The notes under the pieces: generated by a model | Told to the model about the DNA's origin: nothing | Database searches by the model: none | The model's input: only the letters and a program-made list of their open reading frames with translations | Made by a program: the position numbers and the translations under genes | DNA from: Alphaproteobacteria bacterium UBA3002 | GTDB taxonomy: Bacteria > Pseudomonadota > Alphaproteobacteria > Rickettsiales > UBA3002 | Length of the DNA: 9,843 nucleotides | Direction: 5' to 3' | Assembly: GCA_002346425.1 (NCBI GenBank) | Contig: DDZS01000030.1 | Coordinates: forward strand, 1 to 9,843 | In this document: positions 1 to 5,142 of the stretch, piece after piece | How the letters are laid out: the number at the start of each line of letters is the position of its first letter | Position numbering within the stretch: the stretch's first letter is position 1

Positions 1-1
1 A

Positions 2-235
2 ATTCTCGATACGGACGGATTTGTCAAAATCCTCGCCGATAAAGAAACGGATGAAGTGTTGGGCGTGCATATTATTGGACCGTCTGCGGGTGATCTGATT
101 CACGAATGCTGCGTGGCGATGGAGTTCGGTGCATCGGCAGAAGACATCGCGCGCACCTGTCATGCGCATCCGACCTTAAGCGAAGCGGTGAAAGAAGCCG
201 CGCTCGCAGTCGACAAGCGTCAAATCCACTCATAA
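2..235 (+). CDS. lpd: Dihydrolipoyl dehydrogenase (E3), C-terminal fragment
   Basis: This is the last 77 residues of a dihydrolipoamide dehydrogenase, cut by the left edge of the window; the reading frame is open from base 2 to a TAA stop. The enzyme reoxidises the dihydrolipoyl groups of pyruvate or 2-oxoglutarate dehydrogenase with FAD and NAD+. The visible part is the dimerisation domain. It has the family block GVHIIGPSAGDLI, and then HAHPTLSEA, whose second His (residue 56 of the fragment) and the following Glu (residue 61) form the active-site base dyad that acts across the dimer interface. The ending VDKRQIHS replaces the more variable tail of other family members. Since the flavin and disulfide regions lie outside the window, I cannot tell which complex it serves. 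Identification as E3 is very secure; the symbol (lpd versus lpdA) is convention. No convincing terminator follows directly. Confidence 0.95.
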   Translation: MLDTDGFVKILADKETDEVLGVHIIGPSAGDLIHECCVAMEFGASAEDIARTCHAHPTLSEAVKEAALAVDKRQIHS

Positions 236-453
236 GCAGTTACATAAAGAAACGCATCTAGCGCATTCATTTTGCATAAGAAAATGTGCTGCGCTGCGGG
301 AGAAATGCGGGCACTTTTTGTGCGCTGCCTATAGACTATGCGCTTCTTTTTCCAGACTAATTTGTAGGTGCATCTGCGAAAAATACTGCAGCATTTTTTA
401 CGTTGCATCGCAGCAAAAATAACACGATTTCAGCATCTTAGCTAGTGCGCTTA
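236..453. other. Gene-poor intergenic region with several inverted repeats
   Basis: No coding gene is supported here. The stretch holds several small palindromes. CATTTT (268-273) pairs with AAAATG (281-286), nested inside GCGCA (261-265) pairing with TGCGC (290-294). GCAC and GTGC flank a T5 loop near 311-323. AAAAAT (379-384) pairs with ATTTTT (393-398) around a CTGCAG core. The hexamer TGCGCT occurs at 290, 321 and 339. GCGC at 322-325 can pair with GCGC at 340-343 just before TTCTTTTT, which could be a weak terminator for lpd, but the stem is short. The region could also be the remnant of a small RNA or a repeat. The content is seen directly; function is unknown. Confidence 0.4.
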
Positions 454-462
454 TGGTATAAT
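454..462 (+). promoter_or_regulatory. Extended -10 promoter of the DUF378 gene
   Basis: The sequence TGGTATAAT is a perfect extended -10 (TG, one base, TATAAT). No good -35 is present at 17 bases upstream (CATCTT), as is common for extended -10 promoters. Transcription would start near 469, giving a leader of only about 24 bases before the ATG at 493. Confidence 0.7.
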
Positions 463-492
463 GAAGGTGTTAAGCAACCAAAGGAGAGACAC

Positions 493-696
493 ATGAAATT
501 GTTTGACACTATCATCTTCATCCTCGTGCTGCTCGGCGGTCTGAATTGGACGCTGGTCGGTTTGATGAACACCAATCTTTTCGTCCTGATATTTGGCGAA
601 ACGATGTTGCTGAATCTCATCTATCTGGTGGTCACGATTGCGACGGTGTATGTCGTGCTGCCACGCCTGACGAGCAGCATGACCACGACGTCATGA
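493..696 (+). CDS. DUF378 family small membrane protein
   Basis: This is a 67-residue protein with two predicted membrane helices, at about residues 5-25 and 36-56. It carries the DUF378 signature: a hydrophobic helix ending in LLGGLNWTLVGL, a short loop with FGE, then NLIYLVVTIATVYVV. DUF378 proteins are small inner-membrane proteins of unknown function, and nothing here suggests more. The ATG at 493 is preferred over an upstream in-frame ATG at 445: AAGGAG (481-486) sits six bases before 493, and the extended -10 at 454-462 lies inside the longer version, so that version would not be fully transcribed. The gene is a single-gene unit with its own promoter and terminator, between lpd and the convergent icd. 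The polar Ser/Thr-rich tail TSSMTTTS is short. Family assignment is confident; role is unknown. Confidence 0.88.
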   Translation: MKLFDTIIFILVLLGGLNWTLVGLMNTNLFVLIFGETMLLNLIYLVVTIATVYVVLPRLTSSMTTTS

Positions 697-719
697 TCGC
701 GCTCTATGCGCAAACGAAG

Positions 720-753
720 CGCCCCCTGCATGATATGCACGGGGCGTTTTTTT
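720..753 (+). terminator. Intrinsic terminator after the DUF378 gene
   Basis: CGCCCC (720-725) pairs with GGGGCG (741-746). After one C-C mismatch the stem continues with TGCAT (727-731) and ATGCA (735-739) around a three-base loop, and a run of seven T follows (747-753). This is a strong rightward terminator. Its T-run reaches the last bases of convergent icd (stop side at 752), so the two genes share almost no spacer. On the minus strand the hairpin is followed only by a broken T-tract (CTTCGTTTG), so leftward termination is possible but weaker. Confidence 0.9.
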
Positions 754-1966
754 ATGCCATCAACCGTTGCAGCTCGGCTTCCACAGCATCCATATAGGCA
801 TCTGTGGTGAGCCATTCCTGATCTTTACCTACCAGTAGCGCCAGGTCTTTCGTCATCTTGCCATTCTCAACCGTGCTAACAACAGCCTTTTCCAAGGCCG
901 CGGCAAAGGTTTCGACTTCGGGTGTGTTATCCATCTTACCGCGATAGGTCAGGCCTTGCGTCCAGGCATAGATCGAAGCAATCGGATTAGTCGAGGTTTT
1001 CTCGCCTTTCTGATGCTGACGGTAATGGCGCGTTACCGTGCCATGCGCCGCTTCGGTTTCCACCGTGTTACCATCCGGGGTTAGCAGCACCGATGTCATC
1101 AGCCCAAGCGAGCCAAAGCCTTGAGCCACAATATCCGACTGCACATCGCCATCGTAATTTTTACACGCCCACACAAACCCCCCATGCGATTTGATGGCAT
1201 AGGCCACCAGATCGTCAATCAGGCGGTGTTCATAATACAGATTCTTGGCTTCGAATTTGGTTTGGAATTCCTGCTCGAAAACACGCTGGAAAATATCTTT
1301 AAATCGCCCATCATATTTTTTCAAAATCGTGTTCTTGGTGGAAAGGAAAACCGGGTATTCATGCTGCAGCCCGTAGTTAAAACAGGCGCGCGCGAAGCCT
1401 TCGATAGAGGGAACGATGTTATACATCCCCATCGCCACCCCAGGATCTTGGAAATGGTAAATCTCTTGCGTGACCGGTTGGCCACCTTTGTCCGGCGTAA
1501 AGGTAAAAGTCAGCGTGCCCGGCTCATCAATCACCATGTCCGTGGCGCGATATTGATCGCCGAAAGCATGACGGCCAACGATGATCGGTTCCTGCCACCC
1601 GGGCACATAGCGCGGGATGGTGTCGATAATGATCGGCGCGCGGAAAATCGTGCCGCCAAGGATGTTACGGATCGTGCCGTTGGGTGAACGCCACATCTCT
1701 TTCAAGTCGAATTCTTCCATGCGCGCTTCATCCGGCGTAATGGTCGCGCATTTCACGCCGACGCCATATTCCTGAATCGCATGCGCGGCATCCACGGTGA
1801 TCTGATCGTCGGTCGCGTCGCGTTGTTGGATAGAGAGGTCGAAATATTTTAATTCGATATCCAAATAAGGCAAAATCAGCTGCCGTTTGATTTTATCCCA
1901 GATGATGCGTGTCATTTCGTCGCCATCAAGCTCAACGACTGGGGATTTTACGGTGATTTTTGCCAT
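752..1966 (-). CDS. icd: NADP-dependent isocitrate dehydrogenase, dimeric eukaryote-like type
   Basis: This cytoplasmic enzyme oxidatively decarboxylates isocitrate to 2-oxoglutarate in the TCA cycle, producing NADPH. The 404-residue protein matches the homodimeric eukaryotic/rhizobial type rather than the E. coli type. It opens with PVVELDGDEMTRIIW. The substrate-binding region has TPDEARMEEFDLKEMW followed by SPNGTIRNILGGTIFR. Further on are RHAFGDQYRAT, the Tyr/Lys region STKNTILKKYDGRFKD, and the metal-binding stretch YEHRLIDDLVA with NYDGDVQSD. Near residues 310-330, EAAHGTVTRHYR and STNPIASIYAW match the NADP-binding loop; the Arg-His pair in TRHYR is typical of NADP rather than NAD enzymes. 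The ATG is supported by AGGAGG on the minus strand (1978-1973), six bases upstream. A second copy of the same Shine-Dalgarno-like motif lies nine bases further out. The length is normal and nothing is disrupted. Confidence 0.97.
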   Translation of the reverse strand: MAKITVKSPVVELDGDEMTRIIWDKIKRQLILPYLDIELKYFDLSIQQRDATDDQITVDAAHAIQEYGVGVKCATITPDEARMEEFDLKEMWRSPNGTIRNILGGTIFRAPIIIDTIPRYVPGWQEPIIVGRHAFGDQYRATDMVIDEPGTLTFTFTPDKGGQPVTQEIYHFQDPGVAMGMYNIVPSIEGFARACFNYGLQHEYPVFLSTKNTILKKYDGRFKDIFQRVFEQEFQTKFEAKNLYYEHRLIDDLVAYAIKSHGGFVWACKNYDGDVQSDIVAQGFGSLGLMTSVLLTPDGNTVETEAAHGTVTRHYRQHQKGEKTSTNPIASIYAWTQGLTYRGKMDNTPEVETFAAALEKAVVSTVENGKMTKDLALLVGKDQEWLTTDAYMDAVEAELQRLMA

Positions 1967-1971
1967 GGTTT

Positions 1972-1988
1972 TCCTCCTGTTTCCTCCT
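1972..1988 (-). promoter_or_regulatory. Tandem Shine-Dalgarno motifs before icd
   Basis: On the minus strand the sequence GGAGGAAACAGGAGG (1987-1973) holds two copies of a ribosome-binding motif. The proximal AGGAGG (1978-1973) is six bases from the ATG and fixes the start. The distal copy (TAGGAGGA, ending near 1981) is too far away to serve this start and may be a standby site or a chance duplication. Confidence 0.6.
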
Positions 1989-2003
1989 ACCTAGGCGCTC
2001 TGG

Positions 2004-2017
2004 GTTGCAATAGCAAC
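2004..2017. promoter_or_regulatory. Perfect inverted repeat in the icd leader or promoter
   Basis: GTTGC and GCAAC flank AATA, a perfect 5-bp inverted repeat about 38 bases upstream of the icd start. A possible leftward promoter lies just upstream on the minus strand (TTGGGT, 18 bases, TGTAAA); if it is used, the repeat is in or near the transcription start. It could be an operator half-site pair or a small leader hairpin. The palindrome is seen; any function is a guess. Confidence 0.3.
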
Positions 2018-2072
2018 GCGTTTACATGATGCAGCGCGCAAAAAACCCAAGAAACAAAAGACAAAAAAACAC

Positions 2073-2101
2073 TGTTAAGAATGATTCGCATTTGCTATAG
2101 A
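2073..2101 (+). promoter_or_regulatory. Promoter of the Cys-rich protein gene, with A-tract upstream
   Basis: An extended -10 (TGCTATAGA, hexamer 2096-2101) lies 17 bases downstream of a weak -35 (TGTTAA, 2073-2078). Directly upstream, bases 2040-2070 are almost entirely A with some C and G, resembling an UP element. Transcription would start near 2108. The spacer is filled by a Fur-box-like sequence, described separately. Confidence 0.5.
2077..2095 (-). promoter_or_regulatory. Fur-box-like operator
   Basis: Read on the minus strand, GCAAATGCGAATCATTCTT matches the classic 19-bp Fur consensus (GATAATGATAATCATTATC) at 13 of 19 positions, with the core AATnnnAATCATT intact. It lies between the -35 and -10 of the rightward promoter, a standard place for a repressor. 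In alphaproteobacteria Fur homologues sense either iron or manganese (Mur), so the signal cannot be named from sequence. The match is visible; the regulation is inferred. Confidence 0.5.
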
Positions 2102-2113
2102 CGGGCTATTCAC

Positions 2114-2149
2114 GATTTCTCTTTAGAAATCTTTGACGGATTACTCCGT
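2114..2149 (+). promoter_or_regulatory. Structured 5' leader with two hairpins
   Basis: Two perfect stem-loops follow each other in the predicted leader of the Cys-rich gene. GATTTCT (2114-2120) pairs with AGAAATC (2125-2131) around CTTT, and ACGGA (2136-2140) pairs with TCCGT (2145-2149) around TTAC. The first is followed only by TTT, so it is not a convincing terminator. No known riboswitch class is recognised. The leader may simply stabilise the mRNA. Confidence 0.4.
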
Positions 2150-2178
2150 TGGAAGTGTCTCTCTATAAGGAGGCTCGA

Positions 2179-2424
2179 ATGGCAAAAACTTGCCAAACTG
2201 GCGGATGTGGAGGTTGCCTGTGCAATCCCAACCGCTTAAAGGCTGCAACGCTTGTTCGCGAAGGCCTGATCGGCCCGACCGAAGAAGTGCTGAAAGCTCT
2301 CAAGGAGGCCGATTTGCCACATGGCGTCGGCCTTGTCGGTCAATATGTTCGGATGATCGAAGAGATCACCGGCTATATGTCCGAAGAGCAGAAAGCCGCG
2401 CTCGCGCGCCGGCTGCAAGCCTGA
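2179..2424 (+). CDS. Cys-rich small protein of unknown function
   Basis: This 81-residue soluble protein is not one I recognise. Its N-terminus has four cysteines in eleven residues (C5, C10, C13, C15, in CQTGGCGGCLC), a Gly-rich arrangement suited to binding a metal or an Fe-S cluster. The rest, from about residue 19, is helical and Cys-free (RLKAATLVREGL, EEVLKALKEADL, the middle GVGLVGQYVRMIEEITGYM, and the ending SEEQKAALARRLQA). It is not bacterioferritin-associated ferredoxin, which has a CxC plus a distant CxxC. The ATG at 2179 is chosen because AAGGAGG (2167-2173) is five bases upstream; an in-frame ATG at 2149 lies inside a leader hairpin and has no such site. It is a single gene with its own promoter and terminator. 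A Fur-like box in that promoter hints at a role in iron or manganese homeostasis, but this is inference. Confidence 0.8.
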   Translation: MAKTCQTGGCGGCLCNPNRLKAATLVREGLIGPTEEVLKALKEADLPHGVGLVGQYVRMIEEITGYMSEEQKAALARRLQA

Positions 2425-2425
2425 T

Positions 2426-2454
2426 GGTGGGGGCTCGCCCCCACCTCCCTTTTT
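2426..2454 (+). terminator. Intrinsic terminator after the Cys-rich gene
   Basis: GGTGGGGG (2426-2433) pairs perfectly with CCCCCACC (2438-2445) around a CTCG loop, giving an 8-bp GC-rich stem. It is followed by TCCCTTTTT ending at 2454. It starts one base after the TGA and separates the gene from the tRNA downstream. Confidence 0.9.
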
Positions 2455-2513
2455 AAATATCGCGTCTATATCGTTTGCCTTAAATCGCATGATCGGCAAA
2501 GTTGGCCCCAACT

Positions 2514-2590
2514 GGTCCCGTAGCTCAGCAGGATAGAGCACCGGATTCCTAATCCGGGGGCCGTGGGTTCGAATCCCGCCGGGACCACCA
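2514..2590 (+). tRNA. tRNA-Arg (anticodon CCT)
   Basis: A complete 77-base cloverleaf is present. The acceptor stem GGTCCCG (2514-2520) pairs with CGGGACC (2580-2586). The D-arm is GCTCAGCAGGATAGAGC. The anticodon stem CCGGA/TCCGG holds the loop TTCCTAA, giving anticodon CCT, which reads AGG arginine codons. The T-arm is GTGGG TTCGAAT CCCGC with one G-T pair. A discriminator A (2587) and an encoded CCA (2588-2590) follow. No clear promoter is seen in the 59 bases since the preceding terminator; TTGCCT at 2475-2480 is a possible -35 without a good -10. The 3' end is only twelve bases from the end of a convergent gene. No repeat of the tRNA 3' end was noticed nearby, so there is no sign of an integrated element. 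Confidence 0.97.
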
Positions 2591-2602
2591 TTGGCTTAAA
2601 GG

Positions 2603-3160
2603 TCAGGAAGCGGCTTCTTCCTCGGTTAGCGAAGCGGTGCGCAGTTCTTCCCAGCGCGCGACAATGCCGGCGAGGTAATCGTCTGCGCGTTCCTCGTCGA
2701 CCTGCGTGTAGGGGGCGGCGAGTTCTTTGATGCTGACCTGTTTGCCATTCATCGCATCTAAGAAGCTTTGCGTGGCGTCAAAGCTGCTGATCTTTTCCTG
2801 CATGGTTAGACGTTCCGGACTGAGATTATGTGCCTCCAGATCATCGAGCAAGGCGGCATAATTTTCTTCCGTAATCGGCACGTCTTGATACTTTTCTAAA
2901 AGCGTGGTCAGAACTTTCTCCTGAACTTCACTTAATGGGTAACCTTCCTGCTTCGCCGCACCGGCGGTTAATTGCTGCAACAACGCTTCTGCCTGACGGC
3001 TAAGGTTGAGTTTGACTGCCCCCGTCTCTTTCGCGGAAGTTTCCTCAGTATTTTGCAGGCTAATGGGCAACCATTCGTTGGTTTTCTCACGGCTGCGATT
3101 GCTGTTTTTCATACTATCGGTCAGTGTCTGAGCGAGCGTGGAGGAAATAGAGGTGGTCAT
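2603..3160 (-). CDS. Hypothetical protein, 185 residues, unrecognised
   Basis: I do not recognise this protein. Residues 1-50 are rich in Ser, Thr, Asn and Glu and are probably disordered (MTTSISSTLAQTLTDSM). From about residue 50 onward it is acidic and mostly helical, with VKLNLSRQAEALLQQL, SEVQEKVLTTLLEKY, EENYAALLDDLEAHNL and a Glu-rich tail ending TEEEAAS. There is no signal peptide, membrane helix or cysteine. The ATG is supported by GGGAG on the minus strand (3171-3167), six bases upstream. It follows the potassium channel gene on the same strand after a 73-base gap, so it may be in that operon or have its own promoter; TATGTT on the minus strand is a weak -10 candidate in the gap. Its 3' end runs almost into the convergent tRNA-Arg. 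The reading frame looks genuine; function is unknown. Confidence 0.75.
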   Translation of the reverse strand: MTTSISSTLAQTLTDSMKNSNRSREKTNEWLPISLQNTEETSAKETGAVKLNLSRQAEALLQQLTAGAAKQEGYPLSEVQEKVLTTLLEKYQDVPITEENYAALLDDLEAHNLSPERLTMQEKISSFDATQSFLDAMNGKQVSIKELAAPYTQVDEERADDYLAGIVARWEELRTASLTEEEAAS

Positions 3161-3233
3161 GAGGGGCTCCCGTTGAAGTTAGGAGAGTTAAGCAAGAAAC
3201 ATACCACCGCTTTGCGACAGCTACCGGAACGTC

Positions 3234-4340
3234 TCAGGCGGCGCGTTGCGAAAGACGTTGAAGCGCGTTTTGGATGGCGGAATGGGCTCCAATCAATTCG
3301 GCACGAACGATGACAAAGAGGGCGCGGCCCGAGACGGCGCTTTTGGCGGAGGGGTTTTTGATGATGGCGCCCTCGGATGCTTCATAGGCGATTGGCAAAC
3401 CTAAATCCTCCTGCGTCAATGCGGTAACGATGTCCGCCCAGACCGCGTCGAAGGGCACTTCGCAACGGACACATTCTTCGCCGTGGCTGTCGAAAAGGGT
3501 TTCGATGATCTGCTCGGAGCCGGGGGCGATGATGGAGCGGATCAGCAGCTCGGGATAGGCGCGGATGGGGCGTAGCACATTGTCGGCGCCAGCGCGCTTC
3601 AGGCGCTCGCGATTGAGGTCTTTGACGGTTTCGGCGATGATACGGCCTTTCACGCCCATGCCACGCAATCGGTCGACCAGGTCGAAGCTGATACTGTCCG
3701 ACATGGTGTCGGGCTGCGCGGTGCAGAGAACCACCACCACCTTCGCTTCGGTCACATTGGCCGATTCCAGCGTCTCCTGATTGCCGAGCGGTTTATTGAC
3801 ATGCACCACGTCCAGTTCACGCAGACGCTGCGGCAGCCCGTGTGGGAAACGCTCGCTAACGATGATAATTGGCAGGGTCGCCTCCGGCGCGCGGCTGGCT
3901 CTTAGCGCGGAAATCGCCTGATAATAATAATCCTCACCGCCATCCGGCGGGCAATTTAAAAATACGATATGATCTTTCATGGTCCAGCTCCAGTCTCCGC
4001 TCAGCATGCGCTGCCGGCGGGTTTGTCGATATTCGAAATACATGGCGGCCACCTGCGCCAGAATGGCGACGCCACCCAGATAGATCAGCAGGATGGTCGC
4101 CACCCTGCCCCATGTGGTTTGGGCGGACAAGTCGCCATAGCCGACGGTGGTGGCCGAAGTCAGCGTTAGCCAGATCGCATCGGATGGGGACAGCCCTTCC
4201 AAATGGATCATGGCGAAGATATGCAACACTAATAACCCACATAATAAACCGCCCATACTAAGCAATTCGCCCTTCAGCGAATGCTCGCGCAGCAACGTGC
4301 GGTGGCGCATCAATCGGCGGCGTTTGAAACCCGGTAACAT
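3234..4340 (-). CDS. Two-TM potassium channel with cytoplasmic RCK-like domain
   Basis: This is an inner-membrane ion channel of the KcsA/MthK type. Numbering from the chosen ATG (368 residues), TM1 is about 27-45, the pore helix follows, the selectivity filter TTVGYGD is at 64-70 and TM2 is about 78-100. A cytoplasmic region of some 265 residues resembles an RCK/TrkA-N domain: alternating strands such as HIVFLNCPP, LPIIIVSE, AKVVVVLCTAQPD and KGRIIAETV, then NVLRPIRAYPELLIRSIIAPG. The usual Gly-rich nucleotide loop after the first strand is replaced by NCPPDGGED, so ligand binding may differ from canonical RCK. Start choice is uncertain: the frame also opens at a TTG at 4382, three bases after the upstream gene's stop, and at an ATG at 4310; none has a clear Shine-Dalgarno. 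The close link to the extensin-like gene suggests one transcript. Potassium selectivity is well supported by the filter; gating ligand and direction are unknown. Confidence 0.9.
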   Translation of the reverse strand: MLPGFKRRRLMRHRTLLREHSLKGELLSMGGLLCGLLVLHIFAMIHLEGLSPSDAIWLTLTSATTVGYGDLSAQTTWGRVATILLIYLGGVAILAQVAAMYFEYRQTRRQRMLSGDWSWTMKDHIVFLNCPPDGGEDYYYQAISALRASRAPEATLPIIIVSERFPHGLPQRLRELDVVHVNKPLGNQETLESANVTEAKVVVVLCTAQPDTMSDSISFDLVDRLRGMGVKGRIIAETVKDLNRERLKRAGADNVLRPIRAYPELLIRSIIAPGSEQIIETLFDSHGEECVRCEVPFDAVWADIVTALTQEDLGLPIAYEASEGAIIKNPSAKSAVSGRALFVIVRAELIGAHSAIQNALQRLSQRAA

Positions 4341-4385
4341 GGGATAGTTATGGGCCGGATCGGCGTGAGGTGCAACAGGCAAGGC

Positions 4386-5093
4386 TTATCGGCAAAAGGA
4401 AAAGCGCCCGAGATCGAAATGGAAATGGTCATGATGGGCGGCATTATAGTCTGGGCCCAGTGCGCCACGAAACAGGGCACAGCTTTGGCGATGAATCTGA
4501 TGCAGGAACGCGCCGTTTTGGGTGTCCGCTTCCCAGTCGCGGGTGATGCGAATGGTTTGACCGGATTCGGTGGTAAAGGCAGCGATATCGATGGCATTGG
4601 CTGTGGCATGCTGGCTGCGCCGACCAGAGCCGCGCACATTGCGGCAGGCGAAAATGCCGTAATGCGCGATAGAGCGGATGGGGCTGGCCAGATGCGTTTC
4701 GGCAGCGGGTGCCACCACCTGCTTTTCCCATAAAACCAGCGCGGCGATCAATGGGCAGGTGCCCTTAACGGTAGCGCTATAGCGGTAATTGCTTTGCTTT
4801 AACAAGGTTTGTTCGTGTAATTGGCACTGCCCCGCCTGGCGATCGGAGAGCGGGGTGAAATCTACTCCGGCGCGTTGCAGGAAGGCGTGGCATTGCTCAG
4901 GATTGTTTTGCAGCGCCATCACTTTGGTTTTGGTAAACCAGCCAATCGGAGAATCTGGATTTAACGGCTTCCAAAATTTATTCGAGTCTGGCTGCTCGGC
5001 AAGCCATTGATTGCCTAACCAAAGCCCAAGTAGCACATATCCTAACCCTAAAAACCGTAAAACCAGCGTCACCCAATAGATATAGGGCACCAA
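4386..5093 (-). CDS. Extensin-like family protein, LAS-type zinc peptidase fold
   Basis: The 235-residue protein begins with one membrane anchor (about residues 5-28, TLVLRFLGLGYVLLGLWLG), which would place the rest in the periplasm. The C-terminal half matches the extensin-like protein family. GIFACRNVRG is followed by SQHATANAIDIAAF, in which H162 and D169 form the HxxxxxxD zinc motif of LAS metallopeptidases such as MepA and VanY, and HHDHFHFDLGR supplies the HxH motif (H223, H225). Cysteines at 68, 90, 113, 150, 205 and 234 are likely disulfides. Together these suggest a murein-acting carboxypeptidase or endopeptidase, though activity in this family is mostly unproven. The start is a TTG at 5093 with a GTG directly after it; neither has a clear Shine-Dalgarno, and a stop lies in frame eight codons upstream of the TTG. 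The stop codon is 45 bases from the channel's ATG, or three from its alternative TTG. Confidence 0.88.
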   Translation of the reverse strand: MVPYIYWVTLVLRFLGLGYVLLGLWLGNQWLAEQPDSNKFWKPLNPDSPIGWFTKTKVMALQNNPEQCHAFLQRAGVDFTPLSDRQAGQCQLHEQTLLKQSNYRYSATVKGTCPLIAALVLWEKQVVAPAAETHLASPIRSIAHYGIFACRNVRGSGRRSQHATANAIDIAAFTTESGQTIRITRDWEADTQNGAFLHQIHRQSCALFRGALGPDYNAAHHDHFHFDLGRFSFCR

Positions 5094-5111
5094 CCGTGAT
5101 TTGCTTAGGGG

Positions 5112-5129
5112 AAGTCATAAAAATGTCAT
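5112..5129 (+). promoter_or_regulatory. Pho-box-like direct repeat
   Basis: AAGTCATAAAAATGTCAT matches the 18-bp Pho box consensus (CTGTCATAAATCTGTCAT) at 14 of 18 positions. The two GTCAT units (5114-5118 and 5125-5129) are spaced exactly 11 bases apart, one helical turn, as PhoB requires. The orientation favours rightward transcription. It also overlaps a possible leftward -10 for the extensin-like gene (minus-strand TATGAC at 5119-5114, with CTAACA at 5142-5137 and a 17-base spacer). The match is seen; control by phosphate is inferred. Confidence 0.4.
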
Positions 5130-5142
5130 CTAACGATGTTAG
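5130..5142. repeat. Small inverted repeat over the 426-residue ORF's first ATG
   Basis: CTAAC and GTTAG flank GAT in a perfect 5-bp palindrome with a three-base loop. The ATG at 5136 lies inside it, so in RNA the start would sit in a short hairpin. This weakens the case for that start codon, or may modulate it. Confidence 0.4.

Noticed and set aside
220..408. 62-codon minus-strand ORF in the lpd-DUF378 gap
   Set aside because: No Shine-Dalgarno, overlaps the end of lpd, and its composition (Lys/Arg/Cys mix) looks random.
445..492. N-terminal extension of the DUF378 protein to the ATG at 445
   Set aside because: The extended -10 promoter lies inside it, and the ATG at 493 has a well-placed AAGGAG.
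1121..1687. 188-codon ORF on the plus strand
   Set aside because: It lies wholly antisense to icd, whose protein is fully conserved; it has no ribosome site, and the translation resembles no protein.
2149..2178. N-terminal extension of the Cys-rich protein to the ATG at 2149
   Set aside because: This start lies at the base of a leader hairpin with no ribosome site, whereas the ATG at 2179 has AAGGAGG five bases upstream.
2475..2499. TTGCC...GGCAA inverted repeat before the tRNA
   Set aside because: The 15-base spacing and 5-bp arms are easily explained by chance, and no matching promoter was found.
2236..2541. 101-codon minus-strand ORF across the Cys-rich gene and tRNA
   Set aside because: It overlaps a gene with a clear ribosome site, a terminator hairpin and part of a tRNA, so it is not plausible as coding.
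2605..2622. Hairpin AGGAAG-CGGCTT-CTTCCT after the tRNA as its terminator
   Set aside because: No T-run follows, and it is the coding end of the convergent gene.
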